From assembly GCF_018398315.1 (NCBI RefSeq), contig NZ_JAHBRW010000001.1, forward strand, positions 2,364,501-2,428,500: a DNA stretch of 64,000 nt. The letters run 5' to 3'. The position numbers and the translations under genes are program-made. The notes beneath the pieces are model-generated. The model saw nothing but the letters and a program-made list of their open reading frames with translations. It was not told where the DNA came from and ran no database searches. How positions within the stretch are numbered: the first letter of the stretch is position 1; every line of letters begins with the position of its first letter. Below are positions 9,966 through 18,930 of this stretch, one piece after another. This stretch comes from Chelatococcus sp. YT9 (lineage in GTDB: Bacteria > Pseudomonadota > Alphaproteobacteria > Rhizobiales > Beijerinckiaceae).

Positions 9966-10991
9966 TTAGCCGAGCCGCGCCACGAGCCGTTTGATCAGCC
10001 CGGTCACGGTCTCACCGTCGGCCCTTGCGGCGAAGGTCAAGGCCATGCGGTGCTTGAGTACCGGCTCCGCAAGCGCCGCCACATCGTCAAGCGAGGGCGC
10101 CAGCCGCCCGTCGACGAGAGCGCGGGCGCGAACCGCGAGGATGAGCGCCTGGCTCGCGCGCGGACCCGGTCCCCATGCCAGAAGGTCGGTCACCTCGGGC
10201 GGGCCGTCGCCCGGGCGCGCCGAGCGCACGAGGTCGAGGATAGCATCCACGACCTTGTCGCCAGCCGGCAGGCGCCGCACCAGGCGCTGGATGTTGAGAA
10301 GGCCATCCGCGGTCAGGGCCGCTGTCGGCTCGACGGTCTCCGAGGTGGTCGTCTCCAGGAGGATGCGCCGCTCCGCCGCGCGGTCGGGATAACCGACGTC
10401 GATCTGCAAAAGGAAGCGATCGAGCTGCGCCTCAGGCAGCGGATAGGTGCCTTCCTGCTCGATCGGGTTTTGCGTCGCCAGCACGTGGAATGGACGTGGC
10501 AAGTCGTGCCGCTCCCCGGCGACAGTCACGTGGTGCTCTTGCATCGCCTGCAAGAGGGCGGACTGGGTGCGGGGGCTCGCGCGGTTGATCTCGTCGGCCA
10601 TCAGGAGTTGCGCGAAGATCGGTCCGCGGACAAAACGGAAACTGCGCTTGTGATCGATCGATTCGTCCAGGATCTCACTACCGAGGATGTCGGACGGCAT
10701 CAGATCCGGTGTGAACTGCACGCGCTGCGCGTCCAATCCCAAGACCGTGCCGAGCGCTTCGACCAGCTTTGTCTTGGCAAGTCCGGGCACACCCACGAGA
10801 AGGCCGTGACCACCCGCGAGGATCGTGACGAGCGCGAGTTCGACCACATGTTCCTGGCCAAAGATTACCGATCCTATGGACGCCTTGGCCTTGCCGATCG
10901 TGTCAAGCGCCGTCTCGGCCGCCGCGACGACGGCCTGGTCTATGGTGGTGGGCGCCACGGCTGCGGCCTCAGAGCGCGTCCCTGCCGTCAT
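9966..10991 (-). CDS. MoxR family AAA+ ATPase
   Basis: A 341-residue AAA+ protein with Walker A GVPGLAKT at residues 67-74 and Walker B LLMADEINRA at 129-138, followed by the MoxR stretch SALLQAMQEHHVTV and a C-terminal helical lid (AAA_lid_2). MoxR ATPases act as chaperone-like remodellers of VWA-domain partners; the next three genes supply such partners. The ATG at 10991 is chosen over one at 11015, because AAGGAGA sits 8 bases before 10991 and lies inside the longer reading frame. It is the promoter-proximal gene of the operon. Confidence 0.92.
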   Translation of the reverse strand: MTAGTRSEAAAVAPTTIDQAVVAAAETALDTIGKAKASIGSVIFGQEHVVELALVTILAGGHGLLVGVPGLAKTKLVEALGTVLGLDAQRVQFTPDLMPSDILGSEILDESIDHKRSFRFVRGPIFAQLLMADEINRASPRTQSALLQAMQEHHVTVAGERHDLPRPFHVLATQNPIEQEGTYPLPEAQLDRFLLQIDVGYPDRAAERRILLETTTSETVEPTAALTADGLLNIQRLVRRLPAGDKVVDAILDLVRSARPGDGPPEVTDLLAWGPGPRASQALILAVRARALVDGRLAPSLDDVAALAEPVLKHRMALTFAARADGETVTGLIKRLVARLG

Positions 10992-11342
10992 TCGTCTGTC
11001 TCCTTCAAAGCCCATCCGGATATCTGGGCTGAGATCATCGTTTTCATCAAGGGCGATGCAAGCACGATGCCGCGAGTGGTTAAACTTTCAACGTTTGCCA
11101 GCCGCGCGCCGTTCCTCTGTCCACGCGGGCCGGCACAACCTACATAAAGACTGGCGTGCATTGCCTTAAATGCCGGCGATTTCGGTCGATCGCGCAACTT
11201 GCTCCCGGAAAATCTGCCGGGCAAGCGGCCGTGGGTCCGTGCGACGTCGCACGCGTGTTTCGCTGATGACAAGAAATCTGCCGGCCGTAACAGTAGATTG
11301 GCAAAAATGACGAGAGACTGCGGCCGAGTTGGGGCTGAATGG
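10992..11342. other. Divergent intergenic region, moxR / DUF1285
   Basis: About 350 bases that should contain the moxR operon promoter (minus strand) and the promoter of the DUF1285-nudL cluster (plus strand). A 13-base near-direct repeat (AAATCTGCCGG core) occurs around 11210 and again around 11273, and an imperfect hairpin lies around 11199-11226. I see no gene. Confidence 0.4.
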
Positions 11343-11993
11343 ATGGATGGAACACAAGAAAGTGTGAGATCGTGCGAGCCCGCCCGAGACCCAGCGTGTG
11401 AGCCCCTCGCAGGCTTGAGCGCTGTCGCGCCGGGTCGAGGGCCAGCCCCGGTCGACCGGTGGAACCCGCCGTTTTGCGGAACCATCGACATGCGCATTGC
11501 GGCCGATGGCTCCTGGTTCTACCAGGGCAGTCCGATTCGTCGGCCGGCGCTCATAAAGCTGTTTGCTTCCGTCCTGCGCAAGGACCCGAATGGCTATGTC
11601 TTGGTCACGCCTGTCGAACGCGTGGGCATCACTGTCGATGATGTGCCCTTTCTCGCGGTGGAGATGGCACGCGACGGCGCCGGCATCCTTCATTTCCGCA
11701 CCAATGTCGACGATCTCGTCGCCGTGGACGCTGACCATCCGCTGCGTTTCGACACTGGCAGCGATGGCGGCCTCAGGCCCTATGTGCGCGTGCGTGGCGA
11801 TCTTTGGGCGCGGCTCACACGGGCCCTCGTTCACGATCTGGTGGAATTAGCAGAAGAGCGGGACGGCCTGTTCGGGTTGGCGTCCGGAGAAGTGTTCTTC
11901 CCGATTACCCCCATGGATGCACTCGACGACGCAGCCGCCGCCGTCGATGCGCCTGTCGCCGGCAACGTATCCGCTGGACCGCGCGATGAGTGA
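11343..11993 (+). CDS. DUF1285 domain-containing protein
   Basis: A protein of about 216 residues of the DUF1285 family, recognised by the opening of the domain (DMRIAADGSWFYQGSPIRRPALIKLFASVLR) and the conserved continuation with YVLVTPVER, VDDVPFLAVEM and VRGDLWARL. Biochemical role unknown. The start is uncertain: ATG 11343 gives a short leader; an upstream in-frame ATG at 11307 is possible and neither has a strong ribosome-binding site. The 3' end overlaps the NUDIX gene nudL by 8 bases, indicating translational coupling in a four-gene cluster ending with cca. Confidence 0.8.
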   Translation: MDGTQESVRSCEPARDPACEPLAGLSAVAPGRGPAPVDRWNPPFCGTIDMRIAADGSWFYQGSPIRRPALIKLFASVLRKDPNGYVLVTPVERVGITVDDVPFLAVEMARDGAGILHFRTNVDDLVAVDADHPLRFDTGSDGGLRPYVRVRGDLWARLTRALVHDLVELAEERDGLFGLASGEVFFPITPMDALDDAAAAVDAPVAGNVSAGPRDE

Positions 11994-12624
11994 GAGCTTT
12001 GATCGCGTGACCTTCCGGGCGCTCGCCCGCGAACGTCTCTGGCCGACACCGCCTTCTGCCCTGAATGCAGGTCGGGCTGGCGAAAACCTCCTCGGGCAGC
12101 CGGTCCCGCGCGAACGGCTCTCCGAGGCGCGCCCGGCGGCGGTTCTCGTGCCGGTTGTGGGGAGGGGCGGCGAGGTGACCATCCTTTTGACCAAGCGGTC
12201 AGCTCATCTTCGTAATCACGCCTCGCAGATCGCCTTCCCCGGCGGGCGCGTCGATGAGACGGATCCGACGCCGCTCGCAACGGCGCTCAGGGAGACCGAG
12301 GAGGAGGTGGGCCTGGCGCGCCACTTCGTGGAACCCCTCGGCTATCTCGATACCCTGCGCACACCGAGTGGCTTCAGCATTGTGCCGGTTGTCGCCTGGG
12401 TTGAGCCCGGCTTCCATCTCGTCCGGAACCCGGACGAGGTCGACGATATCTTCGAGGTTCCGTTCAGCTTTTTGATGAACGCTGGCAATCATCAGAGGAT
12501 GATGCGCGACGGTCCTGGCGGACCACGAGAAATTTATGCGATGCCCTACGGGGAGCACCATATCTGGGGGGTGACGGCGAAAATCATCCGCAATCTCTAC
12601 GAGAAGCTCTATGAGGGGGTATGA
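11986..12624 (+). CDS. nudL: CoA pyrophosphatase, NUDIX family (NudL/YeaB type)
   Basis: A 212-residue NUDIX protein with the CoA-pyrophosphatase signature: LLTKRSAHLRNHASQIAFPGG immediately before the Nudix box (GGRVDETD then RETEEEVG). The family hydrolyses coenzyme A and its derivatives to phosphopantetheine and 3',5'-ADP. ATG 11986 overlaps the end of the DUF1285 gene, and its own stop overlaps the start of the next small membrane-protein gene by 4 bases, so the three genes are read as one unit. Confidence 0.9.
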   Translation: MSESFDRVTFRALARERLWPTPPSALNAGRAGENLLGQPVPRERLSEARPAAVLVPVVGRGGEVTILLTKRSAHLRNHASQIAFPGGRVDETDPTPLATALRETEEEVGLARHFVEPLGYLDTLRTPSGFSIVPVVAWVEPGFHLVRNPDEVDDIFEVPFSFLMNAGNHQRMMRDGPGGPREIYAMPYGEHHIWGVTAKIIRNLYEKLYEGV

Positions 12625-12878
12625 CCAGGGCGTTTTTTGAAGGATTGGTGCTGTTCCTGGCGCCGTTCGCGCTCTTCGCGCTCTATCTCAGTGCGCGACG
12701 GCGAAATCCGTTTACCCGGCAGGCCTGGGATGGTCACGTTCACTGGCTCGTCCTTGCAGGCCTTGTCGTGGTGATCGGCTCATTCGTTTACATTGGCCTC
12801 GTCGCCGAACGTAGCACGGGCGCCTGGGTGCCAACCCATCTCAAGGATGGGGTGCTGGTGCCCGGGCATTTCGAATGA
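12621..12878 (+). CDS. Small membrane protein, DUF6111 family
   Basis: An 85-residue protein with two hydrophobic segments (about residues 8-25 and 40-60) separated by a basic loop (SARRRNPF), so an inner-membrane hairpin is likely. It resembles the DUF6111 family, which is found between nudL and cca in rhizobia and relatives. Function unknown. ATGA overlap with nudL upstream; cca starts 42 bases downstream. Confidence 0.75.
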   Translation: MTRAFFEGLVLFLAPFALFALYLSARRRNPFTRQAWDGHVHWLVLAGLVVVIGSFVYIGLVAERSTGAWVPTHLKDGVLVPGHFE

Positions 12879-12920
12879 AGCACGTCGCGTGATGGATTCG
12901 GACAGCCTGGAGCACGCTTC

Positions 12921-14204
12921 ATGCGAGACAACGCCGGCCCTTCTTCGCAGCCCGCTCTAGCCGGCCTTCTCGCGCGACCTTCCCTGCAGCGTCTGTTCGA
13001 CGCACTCGCGGTTCCGGGGGAGGAAACACGCGTTGTTGGCGGAGCGGTGCGCAATGCCTTGCTCGACCGGCCGATCAACGACATCGATTGCGCCACAACC
13101 ATGACGCCGCGCGAGGTCGTGCGTCGTGCGGCCGGGGCCGGGCTGCGCACGGTCCCGACCGGGCTCGACCATGGTACCGTCACGGTTCTGGTCGATCAGG
13201 ATTGCTATGAAGTCACAACGCTGCGCGAGGACGTGGCAACTGACGGGCGCCGCGCGACGGTTGCCTTCAGCAAGAGCTTCGCGGCCGATGCCGCGCGCCG
13301 GGATTTCACCATCAACGCCCTTTACCTCAGTCGCGATGGCCGGGTTCATGATCTCGTAGGCGGGCTCGCGGACATCGCCGCGCGACGCGTGCGCTTCATC
13401 GGCGACCCCGATACGCGCATCCGCGAGGATTACCTTCGTATCCTTCGCTTCTTCCGCTTTCACGCCGCCTATGCCGACGGGCCGCTGGACGCCGATGGCC
13501 TAGCGGCGACCATTCGCCAGCGTGCCGGGCTTGACGGCCTCTCGCGTGAGCGCGTCCGTGCAGAGCTTCTCAAACTGCTGGTCGCAGCGCGCGCAGTAGA
13601 GACGGTGGACGCGATGATGGACGCCGGTCTGTTGCTCCTGGTCATTGGCGGTGTGGGCGAACGCGGGCGCCTGGCGCGGGCCGTGGCAGGAGAGACAGCG
13701 CACGTCGAGCAGCCTGACGGAATACTGCGCCTGGCGGCGCTTGCCGTCACCACTAGTGAGGACGCGTTGCGGCTCAGACACGGGCTGCGGCTCTCCAACG
13801 GCGAGTTCGAACGGCTATCGATCTATGCGCGTCTTCTGGAGATGCTGCGAAGCACACATGAGCCCCTCAATGCGCGCGCCATCCGGCGTCTTGTGGTGAC
13901 CGAGGGTCTCGGCCCCGTCAGCGATGTGCTGGCCGTCGTGACGGGGGAGCCTCGCCCGAAACTCGAGGCTGACGCGCTGCCGCAGCTCGACGTCTATAGG
14001 GAAGGGCGTCCGATTCCGACCTTTCGCCTATCCGGCAAGGATGTGCTCGCCCTCGGTGTCGAGAAAGGGCCGGCGGTCGGGCGCGTGCTGGAGCGGGCGA
14101 GGGCACTTTGGCTCGATGCCGACTGCCCGGATGACGAGGCGTCCGCCCAGGCTCTTCTTGCCGGGGCTGTCAAAGACCTGTCAGGCGAATCATCGCAAGA
14201 ATGA
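12921..14204 (+). CDS. cca: CCA tRNA nucleotidyltransferase
   Basis: A 427-residue class-II nucleotidyltransferase that adds or repairs the 3'-CCA end of tRNA. The head domain shows the conserved VVGGAVRNALL, the catalytic D-x-D as NDIDCATT, and the RRDFTINALY and RILRFFRF motifs of the CCA/poly(A) polymerase family. The C-terminal half is helical and includes a cca-specific tail. ATG 12921 follows a short gap after the DUF6111 gene. A poly(A) polymerase role cannot be excluded from sequence alone, but only one such gene is seen here. Confidence 0.92.
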   Translation: MRDNAGPSSQPALAGLLARPSLQRLFDALAVPGEETRVVGGAVRNALLDRPINDIDCATTMTPREVVRRAAGAGLRTVPTGLDHGTVTVLVDQDCYEVTTLREDVATDGRRATVAFSKSFAADAARRDFTINALYLSRDGRVHDLVGGLADIAARRVRFIGDPDTRIREDYLRILRFFRFHAAYADGPLDADGLAATIRQRAGLDGLSRERVRAELLKLLVAARAVETVDAMMDAGLLLLVIGGVGERGRLARAVAGETAHVEQPDGILRLAALAVTTSEDALRLRHGLRLSNGEFERLSIYARLLEMLRSTHEPLNARAIRRLVVTEGLGPVSDVLAVVTGEPRPKLEADALPQLDVYREGRPIPTFRLSGKDVLALGVEKGPAVGRVLERARALWLDADCPDDEASAQALLAGAVKDLSGESSQE

Positions 14205-14296
14205 CAGAGTGACTCGCACATAGCCTCGACCAGGGGTAGCATGACCAGACGGATGCCTCTCATCGGGCGTTCGTCAGGCTGTAACCGGACATCGTC

Positions 14297-14563
14297 ATGG
14301 CTCGTACCGTTCAGCGTCCCTCCGATCTCGCCCAGCGCCTCGCGGCACGACGCGATGTTGTCCAGCGACGCGAGCGCGATGCGACCAACTCGCCCTGGCG
14401 ACGGGAGACCTTCACATTGCCCCGCGAGGCGGCGCGAGAGAAGGCACGCGAATGGTTCGAGCGCTTCCCGAAAGCCGCCTACATGACCGAGGTCGAGAAC
14501 TGGCGAGAACTCGAGGACGGGCGGATCGAATTCACGATCCGCTGCCTGCCCAGCGCGGATTGA
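14297..14563 (+). CDS. Small conserved hypothetical protein
   Basis: An 88-residue, highly charged protein with no signal peptide or membrane segment. Its N-terminal half is rich in Arg (RLAARRDVVQRRERD) and its C-terminal half has a mixed alpha/beta look (AAYMTEVENWRELEDGRIEFTIR). The codon usage resembles neighbouring real genes. I do not recognise a function. It stands alone between cca and a patch of intergenic repeats. Confidence 0.65.
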   Translation: MARTVQRPSDLAQRLAARRDVVQRRERDATNSPWRRETFTLPREAAREKAREWFERFPKAAYMTEVENWRELEDGRIEFTIRCLPSAD

Positions 14564-14620
14564 GGGCTGAACGGGGCGGGCCGGCTATCGCGGTCATTTC
14601 GAGGTGTGACGGCGCCTCCC

Positions 14621-14740
14621 GGTCATCCCGGAAGCGGCGGAGCCGCTGTCCGGGATCCATGAACACCGACGCGTTCCCCTGAATCACCGACAGTGTTCAT
14701 GGATCCCGGGCTCGGCCTCACGGCCGCCCCGGGATGACAC
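14621..14740. repeat. Inverted pair of REP-like palindromic elements
   Basis: Two arms of about 47 bases in opposite orientation (about 14621-14667 and 14693-14740). Each arm reads GTCATCCCGG at its outer end and CCGGGATCCATGAACAC at its inner end, and each contains its own GC-rich hairpin (AGCGGCGGAGCCGCT in the left arm, CGGCCGTGAGGCCG in the right). The design is like a bacterial interspersed mosaic element. It lies downstream of the 88-residue gene and could also act as a transcription stop. Confidence 0.8.
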
Positions 14741-14758
14741 GCGATTGTTCTTTTTCTC

Positions 14759-14904
14759 ATGGCCAGGGTGCCCTCATGGCCAGGCTTGCAGATGGCCAGG
14801 CTTGCAGATTGGCCAAGCGTGCAGATGGCCAAGCGTGCAGATGGCCAAGCGTGCAGATGGCCAGGCGTGCAGATGGCCAGGCGTGCAGATGGCCAGGCGT
14901 GCCT
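14759..14904. repeat. Tandem 16-base repeat array
   Basis: Eight clear copies plus a degraded first copy of a 16-base unit, consensus ATGGCCARGCKTGCAG, at 14776, 14792, 14808 (17 bases), 14825, 14841, 14857, 14873 and 14889. There are no spacers, so it is not a CRISPR array. Because 16 is not a multiple of 3, all frames stay open and repeat the same 16-residue peptide. It lies between the REP-like pair and the 3' end of hemF. Confidence 0.9.
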
Positions 14905-14927
14905 GCCGTCCCGAAAAGCAGGTGGTC

Positions 14928-15836
14928 CTACGGCCAGCGTACGCTCGGCGGCATCGAGGAGAGAATTGAATCCACATTGCCGCCGGTCTTCAGGCCGAAC
15001 AGTGTGCCGCGATCATAAAGCAGATTGAATTCGACGTAGCGTCCGCGGCGAATGCACTGTTCCTCGCGGTCGGCGTCCGTCCAGGGCTTTTCATAATTGT
15101 CGGCCACGATTTGCCGGTAGATTGCGTGGAAAGCTTCGCCGACGCTGCGAGTGAAGGCCATGTCAGCGGCGAAGTCGCCGGACCAGTGGTGATCGTAGAA
15201 GATGCCGCCGATGCCGCGCGGCTCCTTGCGGTGGGGCAGGTAGAAATACTCGTCGCACCAATCCTTGTAGCGCTGATAGGAGGCGATGGCGGGATGGGCG
15301 TCGCAAGCGCCGCGCAACGCCGCGTGAAAGGCGACGGCGTCAGGATCATCCTGGCTGCGCCGGCGGTCGAGCACGGGGGTGAGATCGGCGCCGCCGCCGA
15401 ACCAGGACTTCGACGTGGCGACAAGGCGTGTGTTCATATGCACGGTCGGCACGTTCGGGTTCCAGGGGTGAGCGATCAGCGAGATGCCCGTGGCGAAGAA
15501 ACGCGGGTCCGCATCCGTGCCCGGGATCTGGCTGCGGAAATCGGGCGCGAATTCTCCATGTACCGTGGAGCAGTGCACGCCCACCTTCTCGAACACGCGC
15601 CCGCGCATGATCGCCATGGTTCCGCCACCGCCGTCGCCGCCGGTATGGTCGCGGCGCTGCCAGGGCGTGCGCTCGAAACGTCCCGGCTCCGTCGCTTCTG
15701 GGAAGAACGGGCCGGGTGCCGAGGCCTCAAGCGCCTCGAAGCTGGCGCAGATTCGGTCACGCAGCGCCTCGAACCATTGGCGCGCTTCGTCGCGCTGGGC
15801 ATCTGTGGCGATGATGTCGGTGCCGGCGGAACCCAT
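14928..15836 (-). CDS. hemF: Oxygen-dependent coproporphyrinogen-III oxidase
   Basis: A 302-residue HemF, the usual family length. It oxidatively decarboxylates coproporphyrinogen III to protoporphyrinogen IX with O2 in haem synthesis. Family landmarks include [48 protein letters not shown], the GGIFYD motif, and the C-terminal [12 protein letters not shown] followed by [13 protein letters not shown] lies 7 bases before ATG 15836. The gene is transcribed alone or with trmL upstream (54-base gap). An oxygen-dependent enzyme fits an aerobic organism. Confidence 0.97.
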   Translation of the reverse strand: MGSAGTDIIATDAQRDEARQWFEALRDRICASFEALEASAPGPFFPEATEPGRFERTPWQRRDHTGGDGGGGTMAIMRGRVFEKVGVHCSTVHGEFAPDFRSQIPGTDADPRFFATGISLIAHPWNPNVPTVHMNTRLVATSKSWFGGGADLTPVLDRRRSQDDPDAVAFHAALRGACDAHPAIASYQRYKDWCDEYFYLPHRKEPRGIGGIFYDHHWSGDFAADMAFTRSVGEAFHAIYRQIVADNYEKPWTDADREEQCIRRGRYVEFNLLYDRGTLFGLKTGGNVDSILSSMPPSVRWP

Positions 15837-15890
15837 GGCAGCTCCCTCAGGTCGTTTTACGCGAATAGATGTCCGAGCTGTTGGCTTAAG

Positions 15891-16367
15891 CTACAGGCTT
15901 GGCCAGCAGTCCGTTTGTCGCAGCGCCTCGCCGACTATCATGGCGCCTGCGACGGCGACATTGAGCGAGCGCAAATCGGCCACCATCGGCACGAGAATGC
16001 GGGCATCCGCTGCGGCGTGGACCGCCTCGGGCACCCCGGCCGATTCGCGGCCGAGCAGGATGATGTCACCTCGCCCGAAGGCGAAGTGTGTATAGGGCGT
16101 CGCGCCTTGTGTCGTCGCCAGCACGAGCCGGCGCGCCGTGGGGCGCCGCCAGTCGTCGAAGGCCGTCCATGAGGCATGACGCTCAATCGTCACACGATCG
16201 AGATAGTCCATGCCCGCGCGTCGGAAGGCGCGATCGCTTACCGGGAAGCCGGCGGGTTCGATGATATGGGCTTCTACGGCGAGGCAGGCGCACAGCCTGA
16301 GCAGTGTCCCCGTGTTCTGGGGAATGTCGGGCTGGTAGAGGGCAAGGGCGATGGGAGCATGATCCAT
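15891..16367 (-). CDS. trmL: tRNA (cytidine/uridine-2'-O-)-methyltransferase TrmL
   Basis: A 158-residue minimal SPOUT methyltransferase that 2'-O-methylates the wobble nucleotide 34 of certain tRNA-Leu species. The SPOUT motifs are visible: N-terminal DIPQNTGTLLRL, central ILLGRESAGVPE and C-terminal LNVAVAGAMIVGEALRQT, which form the trefoil knot that binds S-adenosylmethionine. It starts at ATG 16367, divergent from the ABC exporter, and is followed by hemF on the same strand. Confidence 0.93.
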   Translation of the reverse strand: MDHAPIALALYQPDIPQNTGTLLRLCACLAVEAHIIEPAGFPVSDRAFRRAGMDYLDRVTIERHASWTAFDDWRRPTARRLVLATTQGATPYTHFAFGRGDIILLGRESAGVPEAVHAAADARILVPMVADLRSLNVAVAGAMIVGEALRQTDCWPSL

Positions 16368-16545
16368 GGTGAGGGCCTGCGCGCTTCCGGGCCCGACGTC
16401 AAGCCGCCTCCGTTGACTTCACTCGCACTCGATGCTCTCGCCGCCTCTGCGTCTGCCGCGGATCACGGTTGCGCCTCCTTTCTGGGCGAATTGCTACGAG
16501 CGTGTATCCTGTCCGGCTTTTCGAGACATCACCGAGGGTTATGCC

Positions 16546-18438
16546 GTGCTGCAGCGCTGGTTGCAAAGATGCCTGAACTGGTGCGAGCAGCGCGTCGACG
16601 TGTTTGCGCCATTCGACGAGATGCGCATGCCGCCGAAGAGCTTCCTCGGCTTCGCCTGGTACTATCTGAAGCCGGTGCGCTTCTGGCTCGTGCTCATCCT
16701 CCTGAGCTCACTGGTCATCTCGATCGTCGATTCGTCATTGCTCCTGATCGTCGGCTGGCTGGTCGACCGGCTGTCCGGCTCGACCCCGGCCGAGTTCTTC
16801 GCGGACTACGGCGTGATTGTTGTCGGTGGCGGCATTGCCATCCTGGTGCTGCGGCCGCTGTTCACAGCCATCAACGACATGCTCGTCGACCAGGTCGTCG
16901 TGCCACAACTGACCAATATGATCCGCTGGCGCGCGCATCTCTACACGATCAACCACTCGCTTGCCTATTTCCAGGGCGACTTCGCCGGTCGCCTCGCCAA
17001 CCGCATCGTCCAGGTCGGGCCGGCCTTGCGGGAAATCGCCACCGGTCTTGTGGATAACCTGTGGTTCGTTGCGGTCTATGCGGTCACCGCGATCACCGTG
17101 TTCGGGCAGATCGGCATCCTGCTGGCTGTGCCAGTCGTCGCCTGGGTCATCCTTTATATCGCGCTGCTTGTCTATTTCGTGCCACGCGCGCAGATGCGAT
17201 CGCAAGCGGTGGCGGACAGGCGTTCCTATCTCGTGGGACGCGTCGTCGACACGTATACGAATATCCTGACGGTCAAGCTCTTCGCACGCGTGTCGGAAGA
17301 GCGCTCGGCGGTCCGCGAGGCGATCGCCGACCATACCACCGCGATGTTGACGCAGATGCGGCTGATGACCGGCGTCAGCGTGACCCTGTCGGCCCTGAAC
17401 ACGGTGCTGTTCATAGTGTCGACGAGCGCTGCGATTTATCTGTGGTCGCTCGGACAGATGAGCCCGGGCGCCATTGCCGCGTCGCTGGCGCTCGTCCTAC
17501 GCATCATCACCATGTCCGGCTGGGTCATGCAGGTGGTCCGGACCCTCTTCGATAATGTGGGAACCGTGCAGGAGAGCATGGAAACGATCGTGCGGCCGCA
17601 CGAGGTGGTTGATGTGCCCGACGCCAGGCCGCTCGAAGTCACCGGGGGTGAAATCCGCTTCGAGGATGTGCGCTTCCACTATGGCCGCACATCCGGCGTG
17701 GTCGAGGATCTGAACCTTGTGGTTAAGCCTGGGGAAAAAGTCGGGCTGGTGGGGCCGAGTGGTGCGGGCAAGTCCACGCTCGTCAGCCTCCTTCTGCGCC
17801 TCTATGACCTCGAGGGCGGACGCATTCTGATCGACGGTCAGGATATCGCCAGGGCAACGCAGGATTCCTTGCGGCAGCAGATCGCTGTCGTCAGCCAGGA
17901 CACGTCTCTCCTGCACCGTTCGATCCGGGATAATATCCGCTACGGGAAGCCGGACGCGCCCGAAGATGCCATCCGCCGCGCGGCGCAACTGGCGGATGCG
18001 GAGGCGTTCATCGCGGGGCTTGAAGACCATCGCGGCCGTCGGGGATTCGATTCGCATGTGGGCGAGCGTGGCGTGAAGCTCTCGGGCGGGCAGCGCCAGC
18101 GCATCGCGATCGCGCGGGTGCTGCTCAAGAATGCGCCGATTCTGGTCCTCGACGAAGCGACCTCGGCTCTTGATTCGGAGGCAGAGGCTGCCATCCAGAG
18201 CCAGCTGGAGCATCTGATGAAGGGCAAGACTGTCATTGCGATCGCGCATCGCCTGTCTACGATCGCCGCCCTCGACCGGCTCGTGGTGATGGACCGCGGG
18301 TCGATCGTGGAGCATGGCACCCATGATGCGCTGATCGCGAAGGGTGGTCTCTATGCCAGGCTGTGGCACCGGCAATCGGGTGGCTTCCTCGCACCCGACG
18401 GGGATGCGGCCGCGCTGGAGAGCGAAGCCGCGGTGTAA
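16546..18438 (+). CDS. ABC transporter, fused permease and ATP-binding protein
   Basis: A 630-residue half-size ABC exporter. Six membrane segments lie in the N-terminal 330 residues, followed by an ATPase domain with Walker A GPSGAGKST, Q-loop SQDTSLL, signature LSGGQRQRIAIARV, Walker B ILVLDEATSALD and the H-loop IAHRLSTI. It probably homodimerises and exports a lipid or amphipathic substrate; the substrate is not predictable. GTG 16546 (GAGGG 7 bases upstream) gives an N-terminus like that of relatives; in-frame starts at 16432 or 16621 are less likely. It sits between trmL and petA but is separated from petA by 492 bases, so co-transcription is doubtful. Confidence 0.9.
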   Translation: MLQRWLQRCLNWCEQRVDVFAPFDEMRMPPKSFLGFAWYYLKPVRFWLVLILLSSLVISIVDSSLLLIVGWLVDRLSGSTPAEFFADYGVIVVGGGIAILVLRPLFTAINDMLVDQVVVPQLTNMIRWRAHLYTINHSLAYFQGDFAGRLANRIVQVGPALREIATGLVDNLWFVAVYAVTAITVFGQIGILLAVPVVAWVILYIALLVYFVPRAQMRSQAVADRRSYLVGRVVDTYTNILTVKLFARVSEERSAVREAIADHTTAMLTQMRLMTGVSVTLSALNTVLFIVSTSAAIYLWSLGQMSPGAIAASLALVLRIITMSGWVMQVVRTLFDNVGTVQESMETIVRPHEVVDVPDARPLEVTGGEIRFEDVRFHYGRTSGVVEDLNLVVKPGEKVGLVGPSGAGKSTLVSLLLRLYDLEGGRILIDGQDIARATQDSLRQQIAVVSQDTSLLHRSIRDNIRYGKPDAPEDAIRRAAQLADAEAFIAGLEDHRGRRGFDSHVGERGVKLSGGQRQRIAIARVLLKNAPILVLDEATSALDSEAEAAIQSQLEHLMKGKTVIAIAHRLSTIAALDRLVVMDRGSIVEHGTHDALIAKGGLYARLWHRQSGGFLAPDGDAAALESEAAV

Positions 18439-18930
18439 ACGGGTTCCTCCGGCGCCAAGCGGCGGCATGTTGGATATCGCAGTTGAGGCGACGGCCGGGG
18501 TCGGCGCTCGCAAGGGCAGTGCGACGGAATTGCGCAGCCGGGTGTGGCAAAAAGCGCCGCCTGTGCAAAGATCTCCGAGGGCGGCTTTGCTCGCCGTTCT
18601 TTCCCCGGCCAAGCGGTGAAAATCGGCCATACCAGTCATGTCCGGCGGGAATGTCGATGCCCCCCAAGCCTATGGACATGCTTCTAGAACCATGCCAAAG
18701 AGCCGCCACATGGACGGTGGTGGCGACTCCCGGTCGCATTGCGGCCATCGTCACGCCGTGTTTGTTGCTATGGCGGCAGCGGTGCTGCCTTGCGGGAGGT
18801 CTCGTTCGGGATGGCAAGCTGAGGACCTGGGTTCTCATTGCTTTCCGTCGGGCCAACGTGGGTGTTGCTGGCGTTGGAAAGTGTGATCCGGCGCTAGCAG
18901 AACCGGAATATCGAGGACTGGGGAGCCGTT
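18439..18930. other. Long intergenic region upstream of petA
   Basis: 492 bases between the ABC exporter and petA. It presumably carries the promoter of the cytochrome bc1 operon. I see no convincing gene or RNA; the open frames here lack start sites and family features. GGGAG lies about 6 bases before the petA GTG. Confidence 0.45.

Noticed and set aside
9816-11147. 443-codon plus-strand open frame over moxR and DUF58
   Set aside because: Antisense shadow of the MoxR ATPase, whose Walker motifs are plain on the other strand.
14759-14904. CRISPR-like repeat array
   Set aside because: The 16-base units are contiguous with no spacers, and no cas gene is near.
14734-15028. Several overlapping open frames over the tandem repeat
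   Set aside because: All frames give the same repetitive peptide because the unit is 16 bases; there is no good ribosome-binding site and the composition is that of the repeat.
17497-18639. 380-codon minus-strand open frame over the ABC exporter ATPase domain
   Set aside because: Antisense shadow of the conserved Walker and signature motifs.
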